From: Triatoma infestans
Taxonomy: Eukaryota; Arthropoda; Insecta; Hemiptera; Reduviidae
Reading direction: 5' to 3'
DNA length: 64,000 bases
Assembly: GCA_011037195.1 (NCBI GenBank)
Contig: JAAEAF010001973.1
Location: 1-64,000 of the forward strand
Shown here: positions 54,951 through 64,000 of the stretch, one piece after another
Layout: each line of letters starts with the position of its first letter
Position numbering within the stretch: the stretch's first letter is position 1
Notes under the pieces: model-generated
What the model saw: the letters and a program-made list of their open reading frames with translations, nothing else
Databases searched by the model: none
Told to the model about the DNA's origin: nothing
Position numbers and translations under genes: made by a program

Positions 54951-55915
54951 TAAATAATTAAAAAAAAAAAAAGGAAAATAAAAAAAGGAGAATCTCTTCC
55001 TATTAAAAAAAATATTGTTTAGAAATGCTTGTATATTGATAGATTTATTAAAACTGGCTATACAGTTATGATTGTGAATTAATTAGGTTACTACATATGA
55101 AATAATTATGAAATTACAACAATTCCGGAAAAATTGGTTTCAAGGGAGAATCCGGGACGTGAATTTCTAGTATTATTGGGATATGTTAATCTAGCCGCTA
55201 TCTTATGGACGACAGTGTTATCACACTCAAGTACTAGCTACGTGTAGCTAGGTATCCCTTTAATAATCACACCTTTTAATAATCTTTTGTTTGAACACTA
55301 AATTAAATTCTACTTTATAACATAGGTAGGTACCAATCAACAACGAAATTTCCCCCCACCACCACCACCCGCCAAAGTTTTATTTTATTATTATTGGAAA
55401 CCAATTAAAATGTCAAAAACTTTATAAATATAGGAGAAAACTAACTTTCTTTCACTACACGTTGTAAAAGTGTTATTGGGAGTTGTTAAGTTTAGCGGAT
55501 GACAGTTTTCTTCGGACGTCTTTTGAAAGTAGAGATGCCTGTATCAGCTGTTTATATTCCTTGAGTACATGATCAGAGTTTTCTTGAGTTTTCTAAAGTG
55601 ATGTATATACTTGGTTTACTTCATCAGTTAATATACTTCAATATAACTTTAAATTAGTATTTAATGCTATTTACATATAACACAAGAATATCATTATTTA
55701 TGTATGAACTTCATATATTATTTATACGATAAATTTGTTACATATTTCAATAACTTCACTTAGAAACTTTTCAATAAAGCTCTTTATTGATTTATTACTT
55801 TAGTTAGAACAGCTAAAACTGACAAGTATAGTCATTTATACTGTTTATAATATTAAACTTTATTACACTTGCAGATTTAAGTTATTAATTGCTCTTGAAA
55901 CTATCGATAATTGAT
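54951..55915. other. Intergenic, nothing recognised
   Basis: An A run at 54960-54973. Otherwise AT-rich with no gene. Confidence 0.5.
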
Positions 55916-55919
55916 ATCA

Positions 55920-56500
55920 TAGTGCTCATTTATATACTGACGGTTCTGCGGAACATGCAGTTCTGTTGGAGCAGTTGTTTATTCGGCATCCTTTCAGCTG
56001 TCAGAGCCTACTGTCACGCAGCTTCAAACTTCGATGGGGAAGCAGCGTTAGCGCTAGAAATTCTGCCTCGAGGTGATGATGAGAACATCGTTCTGTTCGT
56101 CGATCAGAAAGAACGATCGGACGCTTCACTGAATTACCTTCAAAGCGAAGAAAAAGGTGTAAATGTATATCGCTGAACGCCTAAGAAAGAGAACCGAAGG
56201 GGAAAGATGGGCTACTCTAGGGAGGCTGTTGGCCGAATTCCTGCGGACTACTCGTAAAAGAGTGCTGTGGCTCTGTTTATGATGACCACAAGCTATGAGT
56301 ATCTTCAAAGTCTTCAAGACAAAAATCGGCGTTGTGCATGCTAAATGTGTCCCTTGCGTAGACAAAAGCAGGTAATGAACACCTAGCATTTGGACACTTG
56401 CTCTGCATTGCAAGACACAAGAATATCGAGACAGATGACAAACTTTTTCTGCTGAGCTGTTAAAGATCGAATGACCAAGATGGCCAGGATCGAGACATAG
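55920..56500 (+). pseudogene. RNase H domain remnant of a retroelement
   Basis: IYTDGSAEHAVLLEQLFI at 55930 is the first RNase H motif (the catalytic D in 'YTDGS'). In the next frame AASNFDGEAALALEIL carries the catalytic E ('FdgEa.Al'), and DDENIVLFVDQKERSDASLN holds the second catalytic D region ('i.lfvDsqaai.al'). Then AERLRKRTEGERW and ARHKNIETDDKLFLL occur. Two or more frameshifts are present. I-group LINE is the likeliest source. Confidence 0.7.
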
Positions 56501-56696
56501 GGATGAAAAAAAGTTATTAAATTTTATTTCTCTATAAAAAGAAGTATATTGCGTATACATACAGACTTTTCCCCGGAAATGCGAGGATTTACAATAAGTA
56601 AAGAGACTGAGAATTATAAAGCATAGAATATTTATTAAGAATATCGATTTGAGTTGGTACACCTCTGTCTCAATTTGGACAGCTGCTTGGAATTTT

Positions 56697-56838
56697 TTCA
56701 TCCTAAGAGCCACTACAACTCACTGACTGGAGATGGACAGTGTTGTCTGTAACTGACTGGACACCCAGTGCTGTGGAAAGGCTCCGAACTTTGTGGTAGT
56801 CTATACGAGCCGAGAGCTCCCCACAGACGATTAAAAAA
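56697..56838 (+). mobile_element. tRNA-Ala-like SINE, family 1, truncated and internally deleted
   Basis: 'catcctaagagccactacaactcactgactggagatggacagtgttgtctgtaac', a gap, then 'ggaaaggctccgaac' and an A-rich tail. The tRNA head is missing. It abuts a Helentron-like copy. Confidence 0.75.
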
Positions 56839-56839
56839 A

Positions 56840-57597
56840 AAAGAAGAGGAACTATTGCGATATCGTGTCATATTTTTGAAATTGAGTTTTCACCGGAAAT
56901 AATGTTTTGAGTTCCCCAGCATATGAAAATGTTTTTAGCGAATGATCTGTGTGTATATGGTGTGTGTGTGTGTGTGTGTATGTGTGTGTGTGTATGTGTG
57001 TGTGTGTGAGTGTGAACATAAACCTCGAAGAGCTCAATGTTGATAAGCTTTTGGATAAGTATTTTTTCTTTCAGTTTTCCGCGTTTTTCTAAAGAAATGA
57101 CTCCAACAATTTTGTTCAAATCGTGTACTATCTACAGAGCATATGAGTGCCTACCACTCTTATTTGAAGCATTTTTCCAGAAAAATAATCACTTCAGTAC
57201 AAAGTATAGACTCTGTCACCTGTCACATAAAGGTAAATTAAATGTATTAAATTTGAAGAAAATCGGTCAACTGGAAATGCGATTTTACTAAGTAGGTTGT
57301 TTTAGTTTTTGGAATGTTCACAGAAACGGCTAGAACGATTTCCTTTAAACATGGAATGCTATTTGCACATTATTAACGTGGCACTGTTATTTTAAACATT
57401 TTTTCAATTTAGGGTTTGTTCAATGTTATTGACGCTCTTTCTTTTGGACTACAACGTAATACTTCAACTATTACCTGCCTTGGGTGGATATATGTACCTG
57501 CCGCACCTCTTTATTTACATTCGGTTCCCAGATTTAAAAAAAATTTGTCAATAAAGAGAAAGTCGTGTGAGTATTTCACAACAGATTTGTTATTTGT
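56840..57597 (+). mobile_element. Helentron-like element, nearly complete
   Basis: The left end is truncated to aagaagaggaactattgcgatatcgtgtc. Then come 'gagttttcaccggaaataatgttttgag', 'gtttttagcgaatgatctg', a long GT run (56947-57012), 'gaagaaaatcggtcaactggaaatgcgattttac', and the right end aaagagaaagtcgtgtgagtatttcacaacagat. Confidence 0.8.
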
Positions 57598-58195
57598 CCA
57601 TTAAAAGAAAACACGAAGAACATGTTTCATGTTTTCAAAGATGGGTGGTAACTTCCCGAATAAGGTGATTAATTGGAAATAAAAATGGCTGACCACGGTG
57701 ATAATAATGACCCGAGGAGTAAAGAGAAAAGTGCATTATGAGATCTACCATTATAAATGTGTACTGGTAATGGTACGGCATGTGGTTTAAAAAAAAAATT
57801 GAAGGGGGAGTTTGCGGCAGCAGACAATAGATAGATATAGGTAGCAATGGAAACATGGCCACTAAGATAGTGTATATAGGCATGGTGTGTTTCTATACAA
57901 CCAGTTCGCCGGTTCGCCTATAATAATAACATATAATCTGTAATGATATCAACTGTAAGGGGTCACGTAGCGGCCAACTGTAACACGTACAGCAATGGCC
58001 TACTCCATTTTACCATCTTCTAATCTAGAAAATACAGCATCCCCTCATTTTTATAATTATACAATCATTATTAATGATTTTATTGAGCACTTGAAACTAT
58101 TTACTATCTACTTTTAAGTTACGGTTTTCCTTTCAAGATAACCGGAAAGAGTAACGAATGGAAAATATACTGTAAATATACATCCATTTTACACC
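57598..58195. other. Intergenic, nothing recognised
   Basis: Mixed composition, no gene or known repeat. Confidence 0.5.
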
Positions 58196-58199
58196 CACT

Positions 58200-58920
58200 T
58201 TTACTTCTCTTGCTCCTGGAAAGAGGAATTATTTATTGCGCTATAGAATCAAATTTTCAAAATTGAGTTTTCATCGGAAATACATGTCTGAAGTCCCCTG
58301 AGTACGAAAAAAGTTTTAGGCAAATTATCTGTGGTGTGTGTGTGTGTGTGTCTTTGAACAGAATACCTCATAAAAGTAAAGTTATAGGAAAAGACTCAAA
58401 GCGACTCTACTTATTTTGGTTTTGGTTTTTTCAATTTTTTGCGAATTTCTCAGAAACAGCTCCAAAAATTTCTTTTAAACGTTGCCTTCTGTATAAACAC
58501 ATAAAAATTACATTTATTTGAAACATTTTCTCGGGCAAATTAATTTTTTGGGAGGTTCTTACGAGGAAGGGACAGTAGCGTTGAGCTTTTCTTTTAAGTA
58601 CCACTTCAGTACAACGTAATATGGTTTTTACCACCTGCATAATATTAATATATATTAAAAGTATTGGTAGAATTCAAATTTGAAGAAAATCGATTAACCG
58701 TATGAATCGTTGATGTCGTTTCCTAGAAAACGATTATAACGATTTATTTTAAAATTTGGAACACTACACTGATACACACTACACTTTAAACATGCTCACT
58801 ACACTGATATAAATAAACCAAACACTTTTTATTTCTAATATTTTCTGAAAAAATTGATTTTTAGGTTAATTCTGCGGACTTTGTGGTGCTAATTGTCAAA
58901 TGTTATATAAGATTGCTACA
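58200..58920 (+). mobile_element. Helentron-like element, left and middle
   Basis: ttttacttctcttgctcctggaaagaggaattatttattg, 'gagttttcatcggaaatacatgtctgaag', 'cccctgagtacgaaaaaag', a GT run at 58332-58350, 'ttctcagaaacagctccaaaaatttc', 'gaaacattttctcgggcaaatt'. A right-end scrap (tagtaagagaaagtt) at 59307-59321 may be its terminus, separated by the inverted repeat at 59020-59222. Confidence 0.75.
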
Positions 58921-59019
58921 TTATTATTGCCGCTTTCTTCTTGACTAAATGAAATTACTTTTTCATTACTTTTATATTATTATTGATCTTTTATGTTTGC
59001 GCGGTTAATTTTCATGAAA

Positions 59020-59222
59020 AACAGTTTCCGGGTTGAGATCGCGTCAGTGTTTGCTAAAAACCGACGTTTCGCTCATATTGCATGAACCTCTTGAGAGTCG
59101 TTACACATTGAAAGCCAATAAGGCAAGATGTAACATGGCAAGTAGATAGGGCTCATTGCAACATGGTCGAAACGTCGGTTTTTACCAAGCCACTAACGCG
59201 ATCTCATCCCAGAAACATAAAT
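59020..59222. repeat. Inverted repeat of hammerhead-core-like family A
   Basis: The left arm, 59025-59100, reads on its minus strand ...GAGCGAAACGTCGGTTTTTA GC...; the right arm, 59150-59222, reads on the plus strand GGTCGAAACGTCGGTTTTTA CC.... About 70 bases pair with few mismatches around a loop of about 50 bases. Both arms are copies of the motif also seen at 3946. Confidence 0.8.
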
Positions 59223-59439
59223 TTTTTTTATATTATTTTCGTCAGGTCAAATGAGTAAAATTTGAAATGTAGTAAATTTGTAATTTTATAAATAATTACT
59301 AACAGTAGTAAGAGAAAGTTATGCCCTTACAAAGGCATAATAGCGCATTAGTGATCGCTAGGACAGTAAGTAGTAGTGCCTAGCAGCATATTCTTGCCAC
59401 CCTAATAAGTTTCGTAAAAAAAAAACAAAAAAAACTCAT
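59223..59439. other. Short intergenic stretch with a Helentron-like right-end scrap
   Basis: acagtagtaagagaaagttatgc at 59303-59325 resembles the family's subterminal repeat. No stem-loop follows. Confidence 0.4.
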
Positions 59440-59998
59440 TTTCTGGCTTACAAATAAAAGTTGTAGACCTTTTTATAAAAGTAGAACAAGGGTTCCTGAG
59501 GTTTTTCATATTTTTTCTCGAAAACGGCAACGATTTTTTTTGTTTTAACTTGGAAAATTAAATGCACACATTTAAAACTACAACTTTATAAGCAAATATT
59601 AATAATATAGTAGATAGAAGCGTTAAGAGAATTCCAAATTTGTAGAAAAACGGTTAACCGGAATTGCGGACCATACAGATTAGATTTTTGAGGTTTTTTT
59701 TGGAAGTTTCTCGCAAAACTTGCTTCAAGGCTTGCGGATTTTTCCGGAAAACCTGATATTAGGGTGTTTCTGCGGACTTGTCAAGTTGGTTAAAATTTAA
59801 ACTGTCCCTACAAGCTTCATATGAGACAGAAGGCGCTCTCATACTAGTTACACTCAGGATTACCTTATAACCCCTACCACTTTTTTTTTACGACATGCCC
59901 TCATCTAACCATTTGTGAACATAACAGTTTTAAAGAAAATTTTGTTATTAAATTATATTAAGTCGTCTCGAGGATTTCATATTAGATTTTTTCAACAA
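59440..59998 (+). mobile_element. Helentron-like element, 3' half, variant form
   Basis: 'acaaataaaagttgtagacc', 'tctcgaaaacggcaacgat', 'gaattccaaatttgtagaaaaacggttaaccgg', then the variant block 'ttaaaatttaaactgtccctacaagcttc' and a decayed right end (gtcgtctcgaggatttcatattagat). Same sub-variant as 7697 and 28475. Confidence 0.65.
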
Positions 59999-60964
59999 TT
60001 CCTTGCTCGAATTTCGAGAATGCTTGCAGAGAAGTTACTCCCCTACCTATTTCAGGCTACAGCATAATATAAACCATGAATCTACATATATTGTAAGTCC
60101 TAATTATTATCATAGTATGATAATTACGTATAACAGAAACTCGTGTAACAGAAAATTTAAAAAAACCAATTAAATAACAAAGCCAATCAAAAATTGCCAA
60201 CAATAATTTGAATATACTACGGAAAAGAGAGAGTGCGAGGGAGTGAGAGTCAAAAAAGCAATCAGTTGTTTAATTAAATGAAGTGATGGGAGGAATTAAA
60301 TGAAGTCCATCGCACATCAAAATAATTATTTATAAATCCGTCAATAGCAACAAGAAATGGCCTGAGCGAAAGTAAAAGAAAGGTGGGAGAGGTCAGTGAG
60401 AACAGAGGGTAATGGAGAAGCGAAAAGAGAGGGATTGACAGAATTGTGTAGGTGCTATGGGCTCTATGCTGCTGGTGATATTAATATAATGTCATAACAC
60501 AACAAGTTTATGGGTTTATAGTTTAACTAACATTAAACGACAGTATTATAGTATTTATAGAGTTATGCAAAATCTGATGGGCTAAACAACATTGTTATTG
60601 TTTCGTGTGTGTGTGTGTGTGTGTATGGGGCAATGATGGGGTTGAGGTAGTCTGACACAACTCGTACACCCAGACCCACACCCAGACCCACACACACAGA
60701 TAGACAGACAAACAAGAACATACTAGACAGAACACAGCAGTTGGCGAGGTGGAAGGTTGGGAGAGATTCTACAGTGAATCCTAAGTTTCCCCGTCCTTCC
60801 GCCTGTCATTAAAATTGTTGCTTACGTAAACACTCTTGTCCCCAGCTACATAATAAACTTTAGCTCATCTTCAAATAGTCCTGCACTTTAAGTCCAGGCT
60901 ATAATAAATATCCAATTAGATTTTAACGGTAATTCAAGCAAATAAATGGTAATTTATAAACAAA
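59999..60964. other. Intergenic; GA, GT and CCCAGA simple repeats
   Basis: GA-rich runs at 60225-60250, (GT)n at 60605-60624, and 'cccagacccacac' doubled near 60669-60692. No gene. Confidence 0.5.
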
Positions 60965-61035
60965 TAAAAATTTTACACGACTTTCTCTTACTGCAGTTTA
61001 CACGAATGTAAGTGGTAACTTTCCTTCAAACTTAT
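60965..61035 (-). mobile_element. Helentron-like 3' terminal fragment
   Basis: ttttacacgactttctcttactgcagtttacacgaatgtaagtgg on the plus strand is the complement of the right terminus. Confidence 0.6.
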
Positions 61036-61885
61036 GATATTTATTAAATGAAATTGGAAAAACTAAACCTTAATAAAATGACTTTTTTTAAAGAAAGCAT
61101 ACACCGCTCACCGCAAAGGCGAAAGTAAAAAATCAAATTCATCCTAATGAAATGAAGAATATAACATCTGTGGAACATTCACACTAGTTACCGCTTCTGC
61201 AATCTCATCACTCAATTAACAGATTCTTTTAAAACCTGGAAATTTTACCATACACATACACAATTGATAAACAATATCACTTTTAAACGTTAAAATATCG
61301 ATATTTTGGCAATATAGGAATTTGAAATTAGAAAAACAGTTTTTTTTGTGAATGGTGTATTTGTAAGCGAGAGTGCGTGTGTGTGTGTATGTGTGCGACT
61401 CATATTGTTGTACATTATTTAATTCGAAAATTAAATTTACCAGAGTGGTGTTACAAATTAATTGTTTTGTAATAATACATAGCAATGCATTGAAATTACA
61501 TATACACAATCAACTCATTTAATAGCCTGGTCATTAGCGATTAGTAGTTATTGATTGGTACATTATCAATTAACGTCATAGACGCAGAGACGTCATAGAG
61601 CGCAGTTGTGATTTTATAAATTATTGAAACATCAGTCAAGAAAAATACTTCTAAAAAGATGTTAACAATTTGGATGTACTTACTTAATATGTCGGACCAT
61701 CAGCTTTCTGAGATTTGTTTGCCTGAGATTGCTAGAATTTCGAAGCGATCGTGTAGTTCCATGTAACTGGATAAGTTTATTAAAATAATATTTTTCTTCT
61801 TAATTGGTGCAGTTGTGTATATTCTGAGATATATGTTTTATACTGAGAATCGGAGATTATATTCAAGTTGCTCGATAAAATCTGG
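61036..61885. other. Intergenic, nothing recognised
   Basis: A GT run at 61375-61390. 'cgtcatagacgcagagacgtcatagagcgcag' near 61574 is a short direct repeat of 'acgtcatag'. No gene. Confidence 0.5.
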
Positions 61886-61960
61886 TATATTATCCGTCGT
61901 AATACATGCATATTCCTTTTGTTTCTGAACGGTTTCGGATTTTCATCCATCGTCAGAGCA
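61886..61960 (-). repeat. Hammerhead-core-like motif, family B (best copy)
   Basis: Minus strand: CTGACGATGGATGAAAATCC then GAAACCGTTCAGAAACAAAAG and ATGCATGTATTACG. Both core boxes (CUGANGA and GAAAC) and the GGAT/ATCC stem with a GAAA tetraloop are intact. Confidence 0.55.
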
Positions 61961-62129
61961 AATTCACCGAGAGGAAATAGAGGAAATGTGGCAGGATCAA
62001 TATTTTCAAAGTGTAAAGGTTTACTTGACTCATTCAAATGTAATTTAATTAGTCAACACGTTGAATTCGTTATTAACTTTCACTACACCCTCCATTTACA
62101 GATTTATAACTAGATCTCCTCTGGTACAA

Positions 62130-62640
62130 TCATGCATCACATTACCTCTACTCATATTAATATATTCAGACTAGTTGCGCAGTTCAGACTCTCTAACAAG
62201 AAAATCTGTAATCTCCATTTAAACAGAAATACTTTTAGCATTTAATTCCAACGGTAAATATGATTCTTATACTTCTAACAGTAGAGGATATTCTGCATTT
62301 TCTTGTGTCCTGCCCTCATTTTCATTTTACACCAACAAATTGCTCCAAACTATTCATGCCCAGGTTCTAGTTTAGAAAAATTATGAAAATTATAGACTTA
62401 TGTGTTCCAGACGAGTCAACGTATACAGTATCTGCTTCCTTTTTTATCAATTGTCTGACTAATATTTCCAACGTGATGTTTGCTTCATAGAACTTATTCA
62501 CTTTGTATTTAACCAATAACGCAGCTTTCTGGTTGTTTTCAGAAGTGTTCCTTTTTATTTGTATTTAAATTTATATTTTATATTTGAATTTTATGGCTAT
62601 ATGTTTTGTAAAATTTGTAATTTGAATTATTTTACCTCGT
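62130..62640 (+). pseudogene. CR1-like non-LTR retrotransposon C-terminal remnant
   Basis: FRLVAQFRLSNKKICNLHLN at 62168 corresponds to the 'KLRVISQLRLFNKN' block of the 18385 copy. LTVEDILHFLVSCPHFHF at 62281 matches the 18080 fragment. Later residues (INVFSICFLFYQLSD-like) are weak. Multiple frame changes; the copy is ancient. Confidence 0.55.
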
Positions 62641-62925
62641 GAATTTTATTCATAAATTTAATAATGTTATAATTATTTATATTAATATTTTAAATACTCT
62701 TGAAGCAAATACTCATTATATTTCCACTTTCTGATTTCAGTTAGTTTAAATTAATGTTATTAATATTAATATTAATCACTTATATTTTATTTATTTTATT
62801 ATGAAATTAATCATTTTTAATATTTGCTTGAACTAAACATTTTTGGTATTTTATTGTATAAATGTTTATTGTAGTCAGATCCCCCCCCCCTGTATACCTG
62901 CGGGCCAAAGTAGGTTTATAAATAA
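62641..62925. other. AT-rich spacer with a poly-C run
   Basis: Very AT-rich; a ten-base C run at 62881-62890. Confidence 0.6.
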
Positions 62926-62928
62926 ATA

Positions 62929-63056
62929 TTACTTTCTCTTACTTCTAGCAGTAAGAGGAAGTATTTGAGTAAAATTTTTCGAAATTGAGTTTCCGAATGT
63001 CCAAATACATGGTTTTGAGGTCCCTTGAATACGGAAAAAAAAAGTTTTTAGCTAAT

Positions 63057-63106
<50 letters not shown>

Positions 63107-63330
63107 AGAACAAAAACGAAGGTCAAATTCAGTAGCAGGAAGTTCAAACTTGGTATTCCGTTTAGACACTTCCAGCGCGTCTGACACCAAGGTTTCAGTC
63201 AAACTCTTTCAACGGAAAGTGCAACCTGAGTAATTCTTTTTTCTTCTTTATTTTTTCGTGAAGTATTTCTCGAAAATGGCTTCAAATTATTTTCTAAAAA
63301 CTTCCTCTACTATCTATACATATAAGTCAG
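62929..63330 (+). mobile_element. Helentron-like element, left part, cut by a possible hAT insertion
   Basis: attactttctcttacttctagcagtaagaggaagtatttg, 'gaggtcccttgaatacgg', a GT run of about 20 units at 63058-63098, 'aacttggtattccgtttagacacttccagcgcg', 'ctcgaaaatggcttc' and 'ctatctatacatataagt', where it stops abruptly at 'caggcccgtgcaacctttt'. Confidence 0.8.
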
Positions 63331-64000
63331 GCCCGTGCAACCTTTTGAAGTTAATGGGCCAGTTCGGGGATTGATGAACTTCCGGCGAGCCGCACAAAGT
63401 GTGAAAGAATTTACCCAATCCAATTACACTTTTCGGTTTAGATTTCCTGTTTGTCATGAATCAGCAGAAATATGGTGTTTCTTACAAATATAAACTTCTC
63501 AATTTTAAATATAAGGATTTTATCATGAAATAAAAAATAAATAAATAAACATTGGTCAAAAAATTAATCTTTAACTCCAAATTTAGCAATACAAGTTAGG
63601 AAAATAAATGTCTATTACGTGTATGATTTACAAAATAGCAATTTTTTAAACAGTAATTAGATACATTAATGCGATTTTTGACATTGAAGTTGGGCAATAA
63701 CCCAATCAAAATAAAAATTAAACCAAATATTCACTTCACCTTTACTTTGAAAAAAATTATTGAAAATCAAACAACAAAATGTCAAAAACTTTAAGAATAA
63801 GATTCTATTATGAGTTGGCACGATATGAGAATACTATAATGAACTGACTGTTAAATGAAAATCATACCCTTAATTAAGTAGTTTTTTTATACCAAGCACA
63901 AACATAAACAGAGTTGCACAAAATGTCCTGGCTCGTATAGACTTGTCGATCACCAAGTGTTCAACTCTCTTTTAAAAGCAAGTTAAGACGGGAGCCTCTC
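63331..64000. mobile_element. Possible hAT-type element, left end and interior, running off the window
   Basis: CAGGCCCGTGCAACCTTTTG followed by 'atgggccagttcgg' and 'cttccggcgagccgcaca' resembles the 'CAGG...tgcaacctttt....gggCC....cggGCCGCa' termini of some hAT transposons. The interior up to 64000 is AT-rich with no readable transposase. The other end and the 8-bp duplication lie outside the window, so this remains tentative. Confidence 0.4.

Noticed and set aside
56126..56713. 195-codon open frame on the minus strand, longest in the window
   Set aside because: It lies antisense to a recognisable RNase H remnant and runs into a SINE fragment. The residues show no family pattern.
61216..61509. 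97-codon minus-strand frame
   Set aside because: It crosses a GT/CA run and AT-rich DNA, with no domain or conserved composition.

Overview
This window is an AT-rich, gene-poor stretch of a eukaryotic nuclear genome, most probably an insect or another arthropod. The evidence is the mix of decayed retroelements and transposons. There are RNase H-bearing I-group non-LTR elements, CR1/L2-like and RTE-like tails, a restriction-like-endonuclease element, Tc1/mariner relatives of kinds common in arthropods, tRNA-derived SINEs, and a short TTAGG-like interstitial tract (the arthropod telomere unit). No species can be named. I see no intact protein-coding gene, no rRNA or functional tRNA gene, and no prokaryotic operon structure. 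The open frames present are short and are mostly repeat-derived.

The dominant component is one previously unnamed (to me) non-coding repeat family of roughly 0.6 to 1.4 kb, with about 30 whole or partial copies in both orientations from 1.4 kb to 63.3 kb. A full copy starts with ACTTTCTCTTACTCCTAGT, in which CTCTTACT and AGTAAGAG form a hairpin. It carries a GT microsatellite about 100-150 bases in, and ends with AGTAAGAGAAAGT followed by a GTGTGA/TCACAC stem-loop and a T run. The two ends share a 13-bp subterminal inverted repeat (ACTTTCTCTTACT). That architecture resembles non-autonomous Helentrons (HINE-like elements); the assignment is an inference. Copies are called 'Helentron-like' below.

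Layout: 0-7.1 kb has an I-group LINE tail, a mariner-like element nested in a Helentron-like copy, an RLE-type LINE tail, a tRNA-SINE with target-site duplication, and an RTE-like tail. 7.7-13.3 kb has Helentron-like copies, an I-group RNase H remnant, a tRNA-Ala-like SINE and a mariner remnant. 13.3-23.2 kb has RTE-like and CR1-like tails and a Helentron-like copy with an internal tandem duplication. 23-31 kb is sparse, with a Tc1-like remnant. 31-34 kb is a cluster of short duplicated modules plus a well-preserved SINE. 34.8-38 kb has three LINE tails. 39.7-40.1 kb has a possible LTR/primer-binding site. 42.7-45.7 kb has a CR1/L2-like element inserted, with target-site duplication, into a Helentron-like copy. 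47-51 kb has Helentron-like copies, one with a 29-bp minisatellite of about 23 units. 51-64 kb has more Helentron-like copies, RNase H remnants, an inverted repeat and a possible hAT end.

Five-part summary of how it works together: the sequence records layered insertions (mariner, SINE and LINE into older Helentron-like copies), with LINE copies surviving chiefly as 3' ends. A second recurring theme is a short motif, CUGANGA then a stem-loop then GAAAC, in at least four unrelated sequence contexts. It resembles the two conserved core strands of hammerhead ribozymes as found in Penelope-like elements and retrozymes.
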